This document shows positions 35,310 through 44,948 of a stretch of 64,000 bases of DNA, in pieces. A program made the position numbers and the translations under genes. The stretch's first letter is position 1. Every line of letters starts with the position of its first letter. The notes beneath the pieces were generated by a model, which did not search any database, was not told the origin of the DNA, and saw only the letters and a program-made list of their open reading frames with translations. Origin of the DNA: Flavobacteriales bacterium UBA3477 (lineage in GTDB: Bacteria; Bacteroidota; Bacteroidia; Flavobacteriales; Schleiferiaceae). The DNA lies in assembly GCA_002378005.1 (NCBI GenBank), contig DFQY01000029.1, forward strand, positions 926 through 64,925. Reading direction: 5' to 3'.

Positions 35310-36908
35310 ATGAAACACCTACTCCTAAGCCTAAGTTTCCTGACTTGCATCGGCGCTAGTGCCCAACAGAGTTTCAACATTGTTCAAAAAAGTCATTTGA
35401 CCTACTTGAATGACAATAATGATATCTGGGGATATACAGATTCGGCCAGTGCTACTGAGTATGCCTTGGTGGGAACCACTGCAGGGGTAAGTATTGTGGA
35501 CATTAGGGTGGCGACGGCGCCGGTGAAAAAGCAGTTTGTTCAAGGACCATATAGCATCTGGCGTGATTTGAAAACTTGGGGGCATTATGCCTACATCACC
35601 CATGATAGTCCCTATGCTTGGAATCAAATCCCAGAGCACGGATTGCTCATTATTGATATGGACAGCGTCGATAACCCTGTTCCCACATATAAGAACATCA
35701 ATTATCCGGTGGAGTATCCGGGAGGAGTATGGGATACGCTGAAGACGGCGCACAACCTGTATATCGATGAGAACGGCTTTTGCTATTTGTTTGGAGCAAA
35801 CATTGGCAATGGTGGTGCATTGATTTTGGATTTGAATAGCGATCCTTGGAACCCAACGGTGGTGGGCATTTATGATGATTACTATTTCCACGACGGAATG
35901 GTACGCGGAGATACACTATGGGGTTCAGCGGTCTATACTGGGAAATTCGTAGTGGTGGATGTGACCCAAAAGGACTCTGCATTGACGTTGGCGACGCATG
36001 GTACGCCAAACTCGTTCACACACAATACTTGGATTTCAGACGATAATAATACCCTGTTTTGTACAGACGAGGTGGGGGGAGCGTTCCTCAGTGCTTATGA
36101 TGTTAGTGATTTGAACAATATTACTGAGCTTGACCGCATTCAATCTTCATTGGATTCTGGAGTTATTCCACACAATGCGCATGTACGTGGCCAATGGGTG
36201 GTGACCTCTTATTATACCTCAGGCGTTCAGATTGTAGATGCGAAATATCCCGAGTTGCTTGTGGAAGTGGGGTACTTTGATACCTCTCCAAATTTCTCTG
36301 GAGGTGGTTTTTATGGGAATTGGGGTGCCTACCCTTATTTCGAATCAGACCTCATCATCTGTTCCGACATTGAAGAAGGCTTGTGGGTGCTCGAGCCTAC
36401 CTATGTGGAGGCTTCACGATTGCATGTTGTGGTGTACGATAGCATCACCAAAGCTCCAATGAGCAACGTCAACATTTCCTTTGATAAGCTCGGTAAAGCA
36501 GTGGAAAGCAACATTGACGGATTAGCGGATATCGGAACGCCGCTGCAGGTCCAAGATAGTTTGATTGTGAGTATGCCTGGTTTCGTTACTCATCGACAGC
36601 AATACCAATGGGTAAGGGGGATTTTCGATACGGTTAGAGTGGCTTTGCTGAATGTCAACAATGTCGGCATAGGCGAAGAAGCAGAAGCACCTATTGTCAT
36701 TAAGCCGAATCCTACCCAAGGCAAGTTTACCTTAAATGGTGTGGAGAATGCTGCATTTACCTTGTTCAATACAGCTGGTGTTAAGGTCTATTATGGTAAA
36801 ACCATGGGCGGCAGTGTGGAATTGCCACCACTGCCTCATGGTCATTACATTCTTGCCTTGGACGGGAATTATGGATTCCGACGCTTCCCGTTGCTCTTGT
36901 TGCCCTAG
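35310..36908 (+). CDS. Choice-of-anchor-B family secreted protein with T9SS domain
   Basis: A 532-residue exported protein. Signal peptide MKHLLLSLSFLTCIGASA; then a beta-propeller-like region (about 20-375; VGTTAGVSIVDIRVATAPVK and HDSPYAWNQIPEHGLLIIDM) typical of choice-of-anchor-B proteins. A carboxypeptidase-regulatory-like domain (about 376-450) follows and a T9SS sorting domain (from about 465; IKPNPTQGKFTLNG). It should be placed on the cell surface or secreted. One nucleotide separates it from parC, so it is probably cotranscribed with topoisomerase IV despite no functional link. Confidence 0.85.
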   Translation: MKHLLLSLSFLTCIGASAQQSFNIVQKSHLTYLNDNNDIWGYTDSASATEYALVGTTAGVSIVDIRVATAPVKKQFVQGPYSIWRDLKTWGHYAYITHDSPYAWNQIPEHGLLIIDMDSVDNPVPTYKNINYPVEYPGGVWDTLKTAHNLYIDENGFCYLFGANIGNGGALILDLNSDPWNPTVVGIYDDYYFHDGMVRGDTLWGSAVYTGKFVVVDVTQKDSALTLATHGTPNSFTHNTWISDDNNTLFCTDEVGGAFLSAYDVSDLNNITELDRIQSSLDSGVIPHNAHVRGQWVVTSYYTSGVQIVDAKYPELLVEVGYFDTSPNFSGGGFYGNWGAYPYFESDLIICSDIEEGLWVLEPTYVEASRLHVVVYDSITKAPMSNVNISFDKLGKAVESNIDGLADIGTPLQVQDSLIVSMPGFVTHRQQYQWVRGIFDTVRVALLNVNNVGIGEEAEAPIVIKPNPTQGKFTLNGVENAAFTLFNTAGVKVYYGKTMGGSVELPPLPHGHYILALDGNYGFRRFPLLLLP

Positions 36909-37591
36909 AAATTTGTCGTATATCCCTTCTCGCGGTAGAAGTCTTCAATGATAGTGAGGACTTCCTCTGGTGTATCCACTAGGTGAAGTAGGTCTGTATC
37001 GTTGGGCGAAATTTTACCCGTTGCTATAAGGGTGTTTTCAACCCAATCCTTAAGTCCGGCCCAGAAGTCTTTACCGACGAGGATCATAGGGAATCGGTCG
37101 ATTTTTCCAGTTTGAATCAACGTGACAGCTTCGAATAATTCATCCAAGGTGCCAAATCCGCCTGGCATGACCACAAAGGCTTGGCTGTATTTGATGAACA
37201 TGACCTTACGAGCGAAGAAATAATCAAAGTTGAGGTTCTTGTCGCGGTCAATGTGAGGGTTGGAGCTCTGTTCGAAAGGCAGGTCGATGTTCAAACCGAC
37301 CGATGGTCCTTTGCCCTTTTGTGCACCGCGGTTGGCGGCCTCCATAATCCCAGGACCACCGCCGGTAATCACCCCAAAGCCGCGTTGGGCCAATTGAAAG
37401 GCGATTTCCTCTGCTGCTTGGAGGTATTGGGGTTCGGTTTTATCTGTGCGGGCGCTTCCAAAGATACTGACACTAGGGCCGATTCGGCTGAGGTTTTCAT
37501 AGCCATGGACAAACTCCGCCATGACTTTGAATAACCCCCAGCTATTATGGCTCTCGATTTCTGTCCATGATTTGCGTGGTTGGTGGTTCAT
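36905..37591 (-). CDS. LOG family protein (TIGR00730, nucleoside monophosphate phosphoribohydrolase-like)
   Basis: A 228-residue Rossmann protein with GGGPGIMEAANRGAQKGKG and PGGFGTLDELFEAVTLIQTG, the hallmark motifs of the LOG (lonely guy) family; related enzymes split ribose-5-phosphate from cytokinin nucleotides or AMP. The length is on the larger, type II-like side. Its stop codon overlaps the stop of the convergent choice-of-anchor-B gene in the palindrome CTAG (36905-36908). Confidence 0.87.
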   Translation of the reverse strand: MNHQPRKSWTEIESHNSWGLFKVMAEFVHGYENLSRIGPSVSIFGSARTDKTEPQYLQAAEEIAFQLAQRGFGVITGGGPGIMEAANRGAQKGKGPSVGLNIDLPFEQSSNPHIDRDKNLNFDYFFARKVMFIKYSQAFVVMPGGFGTLDELFEAVTLIQTGKIDRFPMILVGKDFWAGLKDWVENTLIATGKISPNDTDLLHLVDTPEEVLTIIEDFYREKGYTTNF

Positions 37592-37606
37592 AAGTTCTGA
37601 TTTAGG

Positions 37607-40423
37607 TTATAGTTCCAATTCTAATTTAAGAAATTGGCCTGTTATACTTTCAGGATGCTGTGCAACTTCTTCGGGAGTTCCCTTAGCGACAATTCGTCCT
37701 CCTCCAGAGCCACCCTCCGGTCCTAGGTCCACAATATGATCAGCTTGCTTAATGACGTCCATATTGTGCTCGATGATGATGATGCTATTGCCGTGGCTCA
37801 CCAAACGCTGTATTACTTCCATCAGTACGCGTACATCCTCAAAGTGCAGCCCAGTGGTGGGCTCATCCAAGATGTATAACGTATTCCCGGTATCTTTCTT
37901 ACTAAGTTCAGTGGCCAATTTCACGCGCTGCGCTTCACCACCACTAAGCGTAGTGCTAGGCTGGCCTAATTTTATGTATCCCAGACCTACATCTACGAGT
38001 GTACTTAGTTTCTGATGAATTTTTGGCACATGTTCGAAAAACACTAAGGCATCTTCAATACTCATGTCCAAGACGTCCGAAATACTCTTGCCCTTGTAGC
38101 GTACCTCCAAGGTTTCGCGATTAAATCGTTTGCCTTGACAAGTTTCACAGTGCACATAAACGTCGGGTAGGAAATTCATTTCAATGGTTCGCAAACCGGC
38201 CCCTTCACAGGTCTCACAGCGACCGCCCTTTACATTAAAAGAGAAACGCCCTGGCTTATATCCACGCACCTTGCTCTCAGGCAGCCCCGCAAACAACTGT
38301 CTAATCTCTGACCAAACACCGGTATAGGTGGCGGGGTTGGAGCGCGGTGTTCGGCCAATAGGACTCTGATCTATATCAATAATCTTGTCAATCTGTTCAA
38401 TTCCCCCAATGCGTTCGTATGGCTGAGGTTTATTCAGTGCGCGAAAAATGGCGGCATTTAAAATAGGATATAGCGTGCCGTTGATCAGGGTAGATTTTCC
38501 GCTACCACTAACTCCCGTTACACAGGTCAACACGCCTAAAGGAATTTCAAGGTCTACGTTTTGTAGGTTATTTCCACAAGCCCCAAATAATTGGATACTT
38601 CCCGAGGGCTTGCGTCTTTCGGCAGGTACGGGGATGGATTTTTTTCCATTGAGGTATTGGGCCGTGAGGCTGTTGGACGCCTGAATATCTTTTAATTTCC
38701 CTTGCGCTACGATGGCGCCACCGTGCAGTCCTGCTTTTGGACCAATATCCAAAATGTGATCTGCCGTTTCAATCATGTCCTTGTCGTGCTCTACCACCAA
38801 CACACTGTTGCCAATATCGCGAAGTTGTTGCAGGGATTGTATCAATCTTGCATTATCACGCTGATGAAGGCCAATAGACGGCTCATCAAGGATATATAGA
38901 ACATTGACTAATTGTGAACCAATCTGAGTCGCTAGACGTATACGCTGCGCTTCACCACCACTGAGGCTTCGTGCGCTTCGGTTTAGATTTAGGTAGCCTA
39001 GGCCGACGTCCAAAAGGAATTGGCTGCGTGCCTTAAGTTCTTTTACAATTTCCTCGGCAATGATCCATTCCTTAGCGCTATAGGTACCTTCTAAGGCATC
39101 CACCCACTGTCCAAAAGCAGTGAGGCTTTGCGCACTAATATCAGCGATGCTTTTGCCGCCTATTTTGAAGTGCAAACTTTCCTTCCGCAATCTTGCGCCA
39201 CCGCAACTGCCGCAGGTCACATCATCCATGTAATCGTCCGCCCAACGTTGTATGGAGCGACTCTTGCTTTCGCGGCTTTGGTTCTCGATGAAATTTGTGA
39301 TGCCTTCGAAATTCAGCTTGTATTCTTTGGTTACCCCAATGGCTTTGTGCTCGACGGTCATGACTTCGTTCGAGCCGTTCATGATGATCTCCATCGCGGC
39401 CTCAGGAATTTTTGAAATCGCGTCGTCTAACGAGAACCCGTGCTTGAGCGCGATAATCTCTAACTGGTTAAACATCCAATTCTTCTTGTATTCACCGATA
39501 GGGGTAATGCCACCTTTGCGGATGGAAACAGCTGAATCAGGAATGATCTTGATGAGATTAACCTCTTTTGTGGTTCCTAATCCATCGCATCGTGGACATG
39601 CGCCTTTTGGACTGTTGAAAGAGAAGGTATTAGGCTCTGGTTCTTGATAAGCGATGCCGGTCGTAGGACACATCAATTGCCTTGAGAAATAAGCTAATTC
39701 ATTGCTGTCTAAATCCAACACAGCAATAGTGCCCTTCCCATGCGCCATCGCAGTTTCCACACTCTGTGCTATCCGAGACTCTGCTGTGGCTGACACACGA
39801 ATGCGGTCTACGACAATCTCAATATCATGTGTTTTATAACGGTCTAGTCTATAACCGCTGCTTACTTCTACGACCTCACCATCTACTCGGGCCCTAATGA
39901 AACCCATACGAACGATTTGCTCAAACAATTCGCGGTAATGCCCCTTTCTGGCGCGTACCACTGGTGCCAGAACGGCCACGCGCTTACCCACAAAGCGCTC
40001 AGAAATCAACTCGACAATCTGTGCATCGTTATAGCTGATCATGGCTTCGCCAGTCTTGTAGGAATAAGCAGTCGAAGTACGTGCGTATAATAGACGCAAG
40101 AAATCACTGAGCTCTGTGACCGTACCTACGGTAGAACGAGGATTTCTTGAAGTGGTTTTTTGCTCAATGGCAATGACTGGGGAAAGTCCCTCGATTTTAT
40201 CGACGTCTGGACGTTCCATGTTGCCAAGAAACTGACGTGCATAGGCACTGAAAGTCTCTATATAACGACGCTGTCCTTCGGCGTAGATGGTATTAAAGGC
40301 GAGCGAGCTTTTACCCGAGCCGCTGAGGCCGGTAATAACCACGAGGGAATTTCGTGGAATTTCCACGTCTATATTGCGCAAGTTGTGAGATCGCGCACCG
40401 TATACCTCTATATTCTCACTCAT
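37607..40423 (-). CDS. uvrA: UvrABC system protein A
   Basis: A full-length 938-residue UvrA. The first Walker A is GLSGSGKSSLAFNTIYAEGQ near 33-52, the second GVSGSGKSTLINGTLYPILN; signature LSGGEAQRIRLATQIGSQLV and LSGGEAQRVKLATEL; zinc sites CGSCGG and CETCEGAG...CETCQGK. It detects bulky DNA lesions with UvrB. Its ATG overlaps the stop of the transglycosylase gene by one base (TAATG). Last gene of a long minus-strand chain. Confidence 0.97.
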   Translation of the reverse strand: MSENIEVYGARSHNLRNIDVEIPRNSLVVITGLSGSGKSSLAFNTIYAEGQRRYIETFSAYARQFLGNMERPDVDKIEGLSPVIAIEQKTTSRNPRSTVGTVTELSDFLRLLYARTSTAYSYKTGEAMISYNDAQIVELISERFVGKRVAVLAPVVRARKGHYRELFEQIVRMGFIRARVDGEVVEVSSGYRLDRYKTHDIEIVVDRIRVSATAESRIAQSVETAMAHGKGTIAVLDLDSNELAYFSRQLMCPTTGIAYQEPEPNTFSFNSPKGACPRCDGLGTTKEVNLIKIIPDSAVSIRKGGITPIGEYKKNWMFNQLEIIALKHGFSLDDAISKIPEAAMEIIMNGSNEVMTVEHKAIGVTKEYKLNFEGITNFIENQSRESKSRSIQRWADDYMDDVTCGSCGGARLRKESLHFKIGGKSIADISAQSLTAFGQWVDALEGTYSAKEWIIAEEIVKELKARSQFLLDVGLGYLNLNRSARSLSGGEAQRIRLATQIGSQLVNVLYILDEPSIGLHQRDNARLIQSLQQLRDIGNSVLVVEHDKDMIETADHILDIGPKAGLHGGAIVAQGKLKDIQASNSLTAQYLNGKKSIPVPAERRKPSGSIQLFGACGNNLQNVDLEIPLGVLTCVTGVSGSGKSTLINGTLYPILNAAIFRALNKPQPYERIGGIEQIDKIIDIDQSPIGRTPRSNPATYTGVWSEIRQLFAGLPESKVRGYKPGRFSFNVKGGRCETCEGAGLRTIEMNFLPDVYVHCETCQGKRFNRETLEVRYKGKSISDVLDMSIEDALVFFEHVPKIHQKLSTLVDVGLGYIKLGQPSTTLSGGEAQRVKLATELSKKDTGNTLYILDEPTTGLHFEDVRVLMEVIQRLVSHGNSIIIIEHNMDVIKQADHIVDLGPEGGSGGGRIVAKGTPEEVAQHPESITGQFLKLELEL

Positions 40424-41325
40424 TATTTCTTAGGTAACGAGAGGGTGATGGTTTGCCCTGATGCGTTGTAGGTCCAATGATCATTACGGATCCATGGATT
40501 ATACTCGCGCAAGGTCTGGTAGGTTGCGCCATGGTCTATAGCCCATTGAATCCAACTTTCTACCGGTCCTTCCACCGCAATGGTATCCATCGCAGGAAAT
40601 TTGTAACCCTGGTCCTCATGGAAAACATATCCGAAGGCATTAAGGTTCTCGTGAATGTGTTTTACCGCAGCAATGCGATAGACATAGCGAGCAGTTTCTG
40701 AATTCAAGAGTAGGTCGTAATAATTGTCCACTTGCTGCTCTTCCAATCGATGCTCGGTTCCGGACATTCCCATGTTGTAGGAGGCGGCTGCAAGGGTCCA
40801 ATTCCCAAAACGCTCATATGCTTCATTCAAATAAGCACAAGCCACTTCGGTTGATTTAACGATGTGGTAGCGCTCGTCTATATCTTGATCCACAACGAGG
40901 CCATTCTCTCTGCCCGTAGTTTTCATGATCTGCCAATACCCGGCAGCACCTGCAGGACTCACTACGTTTTGCAGCCCGCTTTCTATGAGTGCCAAGTATT
41001 TGAAATCATCTGGGATGCCATTTTTCTCGAGAATGGGCTCCATGATGGGAAAGTATTTCACCGCACGCTTGAGCATTAAAAGGTTGTTACTCTGCCAATA
41101 ACTGTTTACGAGTACTTCTCGGTCCAATTTTTCTTGGACATCTAACCTATCTAAAGGAAGGGGTTCGTTGGCAAAAAATAATTGGTTAGGTACGGCAAAG
41201 GGCTTGACCGTACTGGGACGCACTTCTACAGGGTGGGGTGCATCGTTAACGGCATTGGGAAATACAAGAATAACCATCACGCCCACTGCGGCACCGATGA
41301 TTGCATAGTACCACTTACCCCTCAT
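40423..41325 (-). CDS. Membrane-anchored lytic transglycosylase (SLT domain)
   Basis: About 300 residues from ATG 41325. N-terminal TM helix (about 5-24), then an SLT-type domain with the catalytic Glu115 in LALIESGLQNVVSPAGAAG and WQIMKTTGRENGL, YNMGMSG further on. It cleaves peptidoglycan between MurNAc and GlcNAc; MltD/MltC-like. There is no LysM. A longer start at 41379 would extend far into rfbC, so I prefer 41325, which overlaps rfbC by 11 bp. Confidence 0.83.
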   Translation of the reverse strand: MRGKWYYAIIGAAVGVMVILVFPNAVNDAPHPVEVRPSTVKPFAVPNQLFFANEPLPLDRLDVQEKLDREVLVNSYWQSNNLLMLKRAVKYFPIMEPILEKNGIPDDFKYLALIESGLQNVVSPAGAAGYWQIMKTTGRENGLVVDQDIDERYHIVKSTEVACAYLNEAYERFGNWTLAAASYNMGMSGTEHRLEEQQVDNYYDLLLNSETARYVYRIAAVKHIHENLNAFGYVFHEDQGYKFPAMDTIAVEGPVESWIQWAIDHGATYQTLREYNPWIRNDHWTYNASGQTITLSLPKK

Positions 41326-41869
41326 AACTGAATGGCGTTTCAAAGTCTTTGAAAGATGGACCTTCCGTATCCTTGGCACTGAGCTGCGGATCGTTTATGC
41401 CCCAGTCAATCCCTAAATCTTCATCATTCCAATACAAACTGCCCTCATCTTCTGGGCTGTAGGTGTTGGTGCATTTGTATAAAAATATGGTCTGGTCTTC
41501 TAAGGTTGCGAAGCCATGCGCAAATCCTGCGGGTATCCACAACATCTTCTTATTCTCACCGCTCAGTATCACCTTGTGGTGCTTTCCATAGGTAGGAGAA
41601 CCTTTGCGTAAGTCCACTGCGACATCCAAGAGGCTGCCGCGTTGCACACGCACTAATTTGCCTTGCGCCATAGGCGGGCGTTGAAAATGCAAGCCGCGCA
41701 CTACTCCAGCATTAGAAAAACTTTCGTTGTCTTGCTTGAACTCCACTTGAATACCATTTTTCGCAAAGGCTTCATCACTGTAACTTTCAAAGAAATAGCC
41801 TCTATGATCACCGAACACTCGAGGTTCGATTTCGTACAGATCTGGAATGGCAGTTGGGATAAATTTCAT
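41315..41869 (-). CDS. rfbC: dTDP-4-dehydrorhamnose 3,5-epimerase
   Basis: A 184-residue RmlC. EPRVFGDHRGYFFESYSDEA near the N-terminus, the catalytic-His motif GVVRGLHFQRPP, and IPAGFAHGFATLEDQTIFLY are typical. It makes dTDP-4-dehydro-L-rhamnose, the substrate of RmlD. rmlA and rmlB are not in the window; an RmlD-like reductase gene is at 3194-4090, so the rhamnose pathway seems dispersed. It overlaps the transglycosylase gene. Confidence 0.92.
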   Translation of the reverse strand: MKFIPTAIPDLYEIEPRVFGDHRGYFFESYSDEAFAKNGIQVEFKQDNESFSNAGVVRGLHFQRPPMAQGKLVRVQRGSLLDVAVDLRKGSPTYGKHHKVILSGENKKMLWIPAGFAHGFATLEDQTIFLYKCTNTYSPEDEGSLYWNDEDLGIDWGINDPQLSAKDTEGPSFKDFETPFSYEG

Positions 41870-41893
41870 TTATTCAAAAATACACGGATAAGT

Positions 41894-42556
41894 TTAGGAA
41901 AGTAAAGGATCGACGCCTTCTTTCAACAACTTTGCGATTTGTGCCGTGTGAGACTGAAAACTCAAGTGTGTGGCATTAGGTAGCACCCAATCGTGATCGG
42001 CTTTTTTATTCTCAAAGGGGAACACCACATCGTGATCCCCACGGATGCTATCCACCGGACAAAGAGGCGCTGGTCGCTCCCAGTTCAAAACGGCGTGCAG
42101 CATCCAACGGTAGTAGGCACAAGGGAATTGCTCCATCATTTCTAGCACATGGTCCAATTCTGCTTGAGGGCGGCTATTCAATCTAGCCATGAAGAAAATG
42201 AACTTGCGAATACTCTCCTTTGGGGCCCATTTCAACATTCCTGTTTTTGCTAATCGGCCGTAAAAGGGTCGTAGTGGAGTTTGGTAATGGACGGAGTTCA
42301 AAATAACGACACGCTGAACTTTGTTTCGAGAGGCCCACTCTTGAGCGATGATGCCCCCTAGACTAAATCCGAATAGCAAATCATTCTCACCGATGGGGTG
42401 CGGGTCCAACATTCGGTCGGCATATGCGGCAATTGATTCATTCTCATGAGGCATGATCCACTCTAGATAGGTGGCCTGCCATGGGAATGAAAATTGTCTG
42501 TAAATACGGGAATCGGCCCCCATTCCTGGAAGGACCCATACGCGAGCTTTAGCCAT
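41894..42556 (-). CDS. Alpha/beta hydrolase
   Basis: A 220-residue hydrolase. It opens with VWVLPGMGADSRIYRQF, the nucleophile elbow is GFSLGG (S66), and the triad is completed by RGDHD and NATHLSF near the end. Short insertion for a lid. Substrate unknown; the small size and PGMGADSRIY start resemble esterases of the BioH/MenH kind. ATG 42556 is the start; a TTG two codons earlier is possible. Overlaps the inositol monophosphatase gene by 8 bp. Confidence 0.75.
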   Translation of the reverse strand: MAKARVWVLPGMGADSRIYRQFSFPWQATYLEWIMPHENESIAAYADRMLDPHPIGENDLLFGFSLGGIIAQEWASRNKVQRVVILNSVHYQTPLRPFYGRLAKTGMLKWAPKESIRKFIFFMARLNSRPQAELDHVLEMMEQFPCAYYRWMLHAVLNWERPAPLCPVDSIRGDHDVVFPFENKKADHDWVLPNATHLSFQSHTAQIAKLLKEGVDPLLS

Positions 42557-43352
42557 TGCCAATGTTGTGTTGTATTACTTCTAGAACATCATCAAAGACG
42601 CCTTTGTTCGTAGCAAGAATGCTTTTTGAATCAATAGGTGCATTACCCCCTTGGTAATCACAAACTTGACCTCCAGCTTCCCGAACCAATAAGATGCCAG
42701 CCGCGACATCCCAAGGACTCAAACCGTATTCGAAATACCCTTCAAATCTGCCGCAAGCTGTGTAGGCAAGATCGACTGCCGCGGTGCCAATACGTCGGAT
42801 TCCGCGCGTTCGAGGATAGAAGTATTCTAGCGTCTTTTGAAATCCGGCTACACCAGAAAAATCATAATAAGGGAATCCGGTTGCCAGCAAGGAGTCTTTG
42901 AGTTCCGTTGTTGTTGAAGTATGGACTGTATCGCCATTTAAGGTGGTGCCGCCGCCTTTAATCGCGCTGAAACATTCGTCCATGCCGACTTCATAGACCA
43001 CGCCCAGAACGGGTTCGTCTTGGTGCATCAAGGCAATACTTACACTAAAAATGGGAAGGCCGTGGACGAAATTTGTCGTACCGTCGAGCGGATCGATAAC
43101 CCAGTAGTAATCTGTGTTGATTTTTTGGCCGACGGTACCTTCTTCGGTCAGGAATCCTGCCCCAGGCAATAGATTGCTCAGTGCAGCAACTAAGAGTTCT
43201 TCTGCATTTTTATCTACATCACTGACTAAGGCATTCAGGCTCTTCAGGGATACACGCTCCTGTGAAAATGTGGCTTGTTGTGTTCTTAAAAAGTGACCCG
43301 CTGTTCGGGCAATATCTTCAACCTGGGGGCGTAGGTTAGGAAGGTCGATCAT
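42549..43352 (-). CDS. suhB: Inositol monophosphatase family protein
   Basis: A 267-residue phosphatase from ATG 43352. Metal ligands E70/E71 (TEEGT), the motif DPLDGTTNF at 87-95 and WDVAAG near 218-223 are intact. The fold includes SuhB (inositol-1-phosphatase, rRNA maturation factor) and CysQ; it is closest to SuhB by length and motifs. The symbol is tentative. Its ATG overlaps the stop of the 92-residue ORF upstream (ATGA). Confidence 0.85.
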   Translation of the reverse strand: MIDLPNLRPQVEDIARTAGHFLRTQQATFSQERVSLKSLNALVSDVDKNAEELLVAALSNLLPGAGFLTEEGTVGQKINTDYYWVIDPLDGTTNFVHGLPIFSVSIALMHQDEPVLGVVYEVGMDECFSAIKGGGTTLNGDTVHTSTTTELKDSLLATGFPYYDFSGVAGFQKTLEYFYPRTRGIRRIGTAAVDLAYTACGRFEGYFEYGLSPWDVAAGILLVREAGGQVCDYQGGNAPIDSKSILATNKGVFDDVLEVIQHNIGNG

Positions 43353-43627
43353 TGTGCTCTTATTGCAGTATAAATCATTCGTATGCTCTTGCACATACCT
43401 TGTAAAGTATCGGACTCCGATTCTTTGGAATCATAGTAAGACAATACATTGGTTCGTTGTACGTCTTCAAATTCAACTTGGCCTAAGAACAATCCTTCTC
43501 TTACTTTGAAAAGATTGCTCTGCAGGATAAGGCCTTCTTTTTGATGGCGGCTACGAAGACTTCTCCAGTATCGGGAAAACTCTTTTTCGCTGCAAAGCGG
43601 TCTAAATTCTAGAAAAATCAGTGACAT
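43349..43627 (-). CDS. Hypothetical protein of 92 residues overlapping mtaB
   Basis: I do not recognise this gene. It encodes 92 residues, MSLIFLEFRPLCSEKEFSRY at the start, basic and with a beta-strand-like middle (FKVREGLFLGQVEFEDVQRT). It begins 26 bp before the mtaB stop and ends 4 bp inside the inositol monophosphatase gene, so it is embedded in a run of coupled genes and very likely translated. No TM, no signal peptide. Possible role unknown. Confidence 0.65.
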   Translation of the reverse strand: MSLIFLEFRPLCSEKEFSRYWRSLRSRHQKEGLILQSNLFKVREGLFLGQVEFEDVQRTNVLSYYDSKESESDTLQGMCKSIRMIYTAIRAQ

Positions 43628-44948
43628 GTTCGGCGTGTTTCGGTATCTCTAAGGTAATAATTCCATCCGGACCTATGTCATTTAATTTCAATGATTTAGT
43701 GGTATTTGCCCATTGTGGATTCCAATAGGTCTTTACACGCACATAATTATCGGTGTAGCCCAACATGAATCCTTCTTTGTTTTCGGCTTCGAAAAGAACC
43801 GGGCGTACCTGGCCTAATTGGCTTTCGTAAAAGGCGCGTTTTTTCTTTTCGCTTAGAATGCGAAGCATTTTGTTACGACGCTTGCGCTCAGGAATAGGCA
43901 CGGCACCATCCATACTAGCGGCTAGGGTATTTTCACGTTCGCTGTAGGTAAATACATGCAAGTAGCTGATGTCGAGTTCATTCAGCAAATTGTATGTCTC
44001 TGTGAACAATTCATCCGTTTCTCCAGGAAACCCTACAATGACGTCCACACCAATGCAGGTATCTGGATTGGCGGCTTTAACGGCTGCTACACGTTTGCGG
44101 TATAGCGCAGTCATGTACCGACGCTTCATGAGCTTTAAAATGGTATCCGAGCCACTCTGAAGGGGAAGGTGGAAGTGTGGGACGAACTTTTGGCTTTGCG
44201 CAGTAAAAGTGATGATCTCATCGCGCAGTAAGTTTGGTTCAATACTCGAAATACGCATGCGTTCCACCGGCACTTGGGCATCTAAGGCTTCAACTAATTC
44301 CAAGAAAGTACTCTCGTGCTTCTTGTTTCCAAACTCCCCCTTGCCATAATCTCCAACATTCACTCCTGTGAGCACAATTTCCGGGATACCGGCTTCGGCA
44401 ATCTCCTGTGCCTTGGCCACTACATTTTCCAAAGTGTCGCTTCTAGAAATGCCGCGCGCCAAAGGAATGGTGCAGTAAGTGCATTTATAATCACAACCGT
44501 CTTGTACTTTCAAAAAGGCACGGGTGCGATCGCCAGCGCTGTAGCTGGATACGAAAGTGTTTGCGTCTTCAATTTCACAGCTGTGCACTTCCGCATCTCC
44601 TTTGGTTTTCTCTAGGGCGCCTAAAAATTGGCGTACGTTGAATTTTTCAGTGGCTCCGAGGACAAGGTCAACGCCTGGGAGTTCCATGATTTGCTCGGGT
44701 TTTAATTGGGCATAACACCCTACGACCACAATAAAACCATAGGGATTCGCACGTAAAGCTCGGCCGATAATGTTGCGGGTCTCACGGTCTGCGTTTTCCG
44801 TGACGGAACACGTATTTATGATGTATACGTCCGCTGGATCTTGGAATTCTACGCGCTCAAAACCGCCTTCTACCATGTCCTTGGCAATGGTCGAGGTTTC
44901 CGCAAAATTCAGTTTGCAACCTAGGGTATGGAACGCAACACTTGGCAT
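43602..44948 (-). CDS. mtaB: tRNA (t6A37) methylthiotransferase MtaB
   Basis: A 448-residue radical-SAM enzyme. UPF0004 cysteines: C11 (TLGCKLN), INTCSVTE and VVGCYAQ; radical-SAM CxxxCxxC in CDYKCTYCTI; C-terminal TRAM-like part (about 375-440). It attaches a methylthio group to t6A37 of tRNAs. The INTCSVTENAD and KFNVRQFL features favour MtaB over MiaB or RimO. Its ATG overlaps the murB stop by one base. Confidence 0.93.
   Translation of the reverse strand: MPSVAFHTLGCKLNFAETSTIAKDMVEGGFERVEFQDPADVYIINTCSVTENADRETRNIIGRALRANPYGFIVVVGCYAQLKPEQIMELPGVDLVLGATEKFNVRQFLGALEKTKGDAEVHSCEIEDANTFVSSYSAGDRTRAFLKVQDGCDYKCTYCTIPLARGISRSDTLENVVAKAQEIAEAGIPEIVLTGVNVGDYGKGEFGNKKHESTFLELVEALDAQVPVERMRISSIEPNLLRDEIITFTAQSQKFVPHFHLPLQSGSDTILKLMKRRYMTALYRKRVAAVKAANPDTCIGVDVIVGFPGETDELFTETYNLLNELDISYLHVFTYSERENTLAASMDGAVPIPERKRRNKMLRILSEKKKRAFYESQLGQVRPVLFEAENKEGFMLGYTDNYVRVKTYWNPQWANTTKSLKLNDIGPDGIITLEIPKHAEHVTDFSRI

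Noticed and set aside
35331..35891. A 186-codon open frame on the minus strand
   Set aside because: Antisense to the choice-of-anchor-B gene, which has a signal peptide and a T9SS domain.
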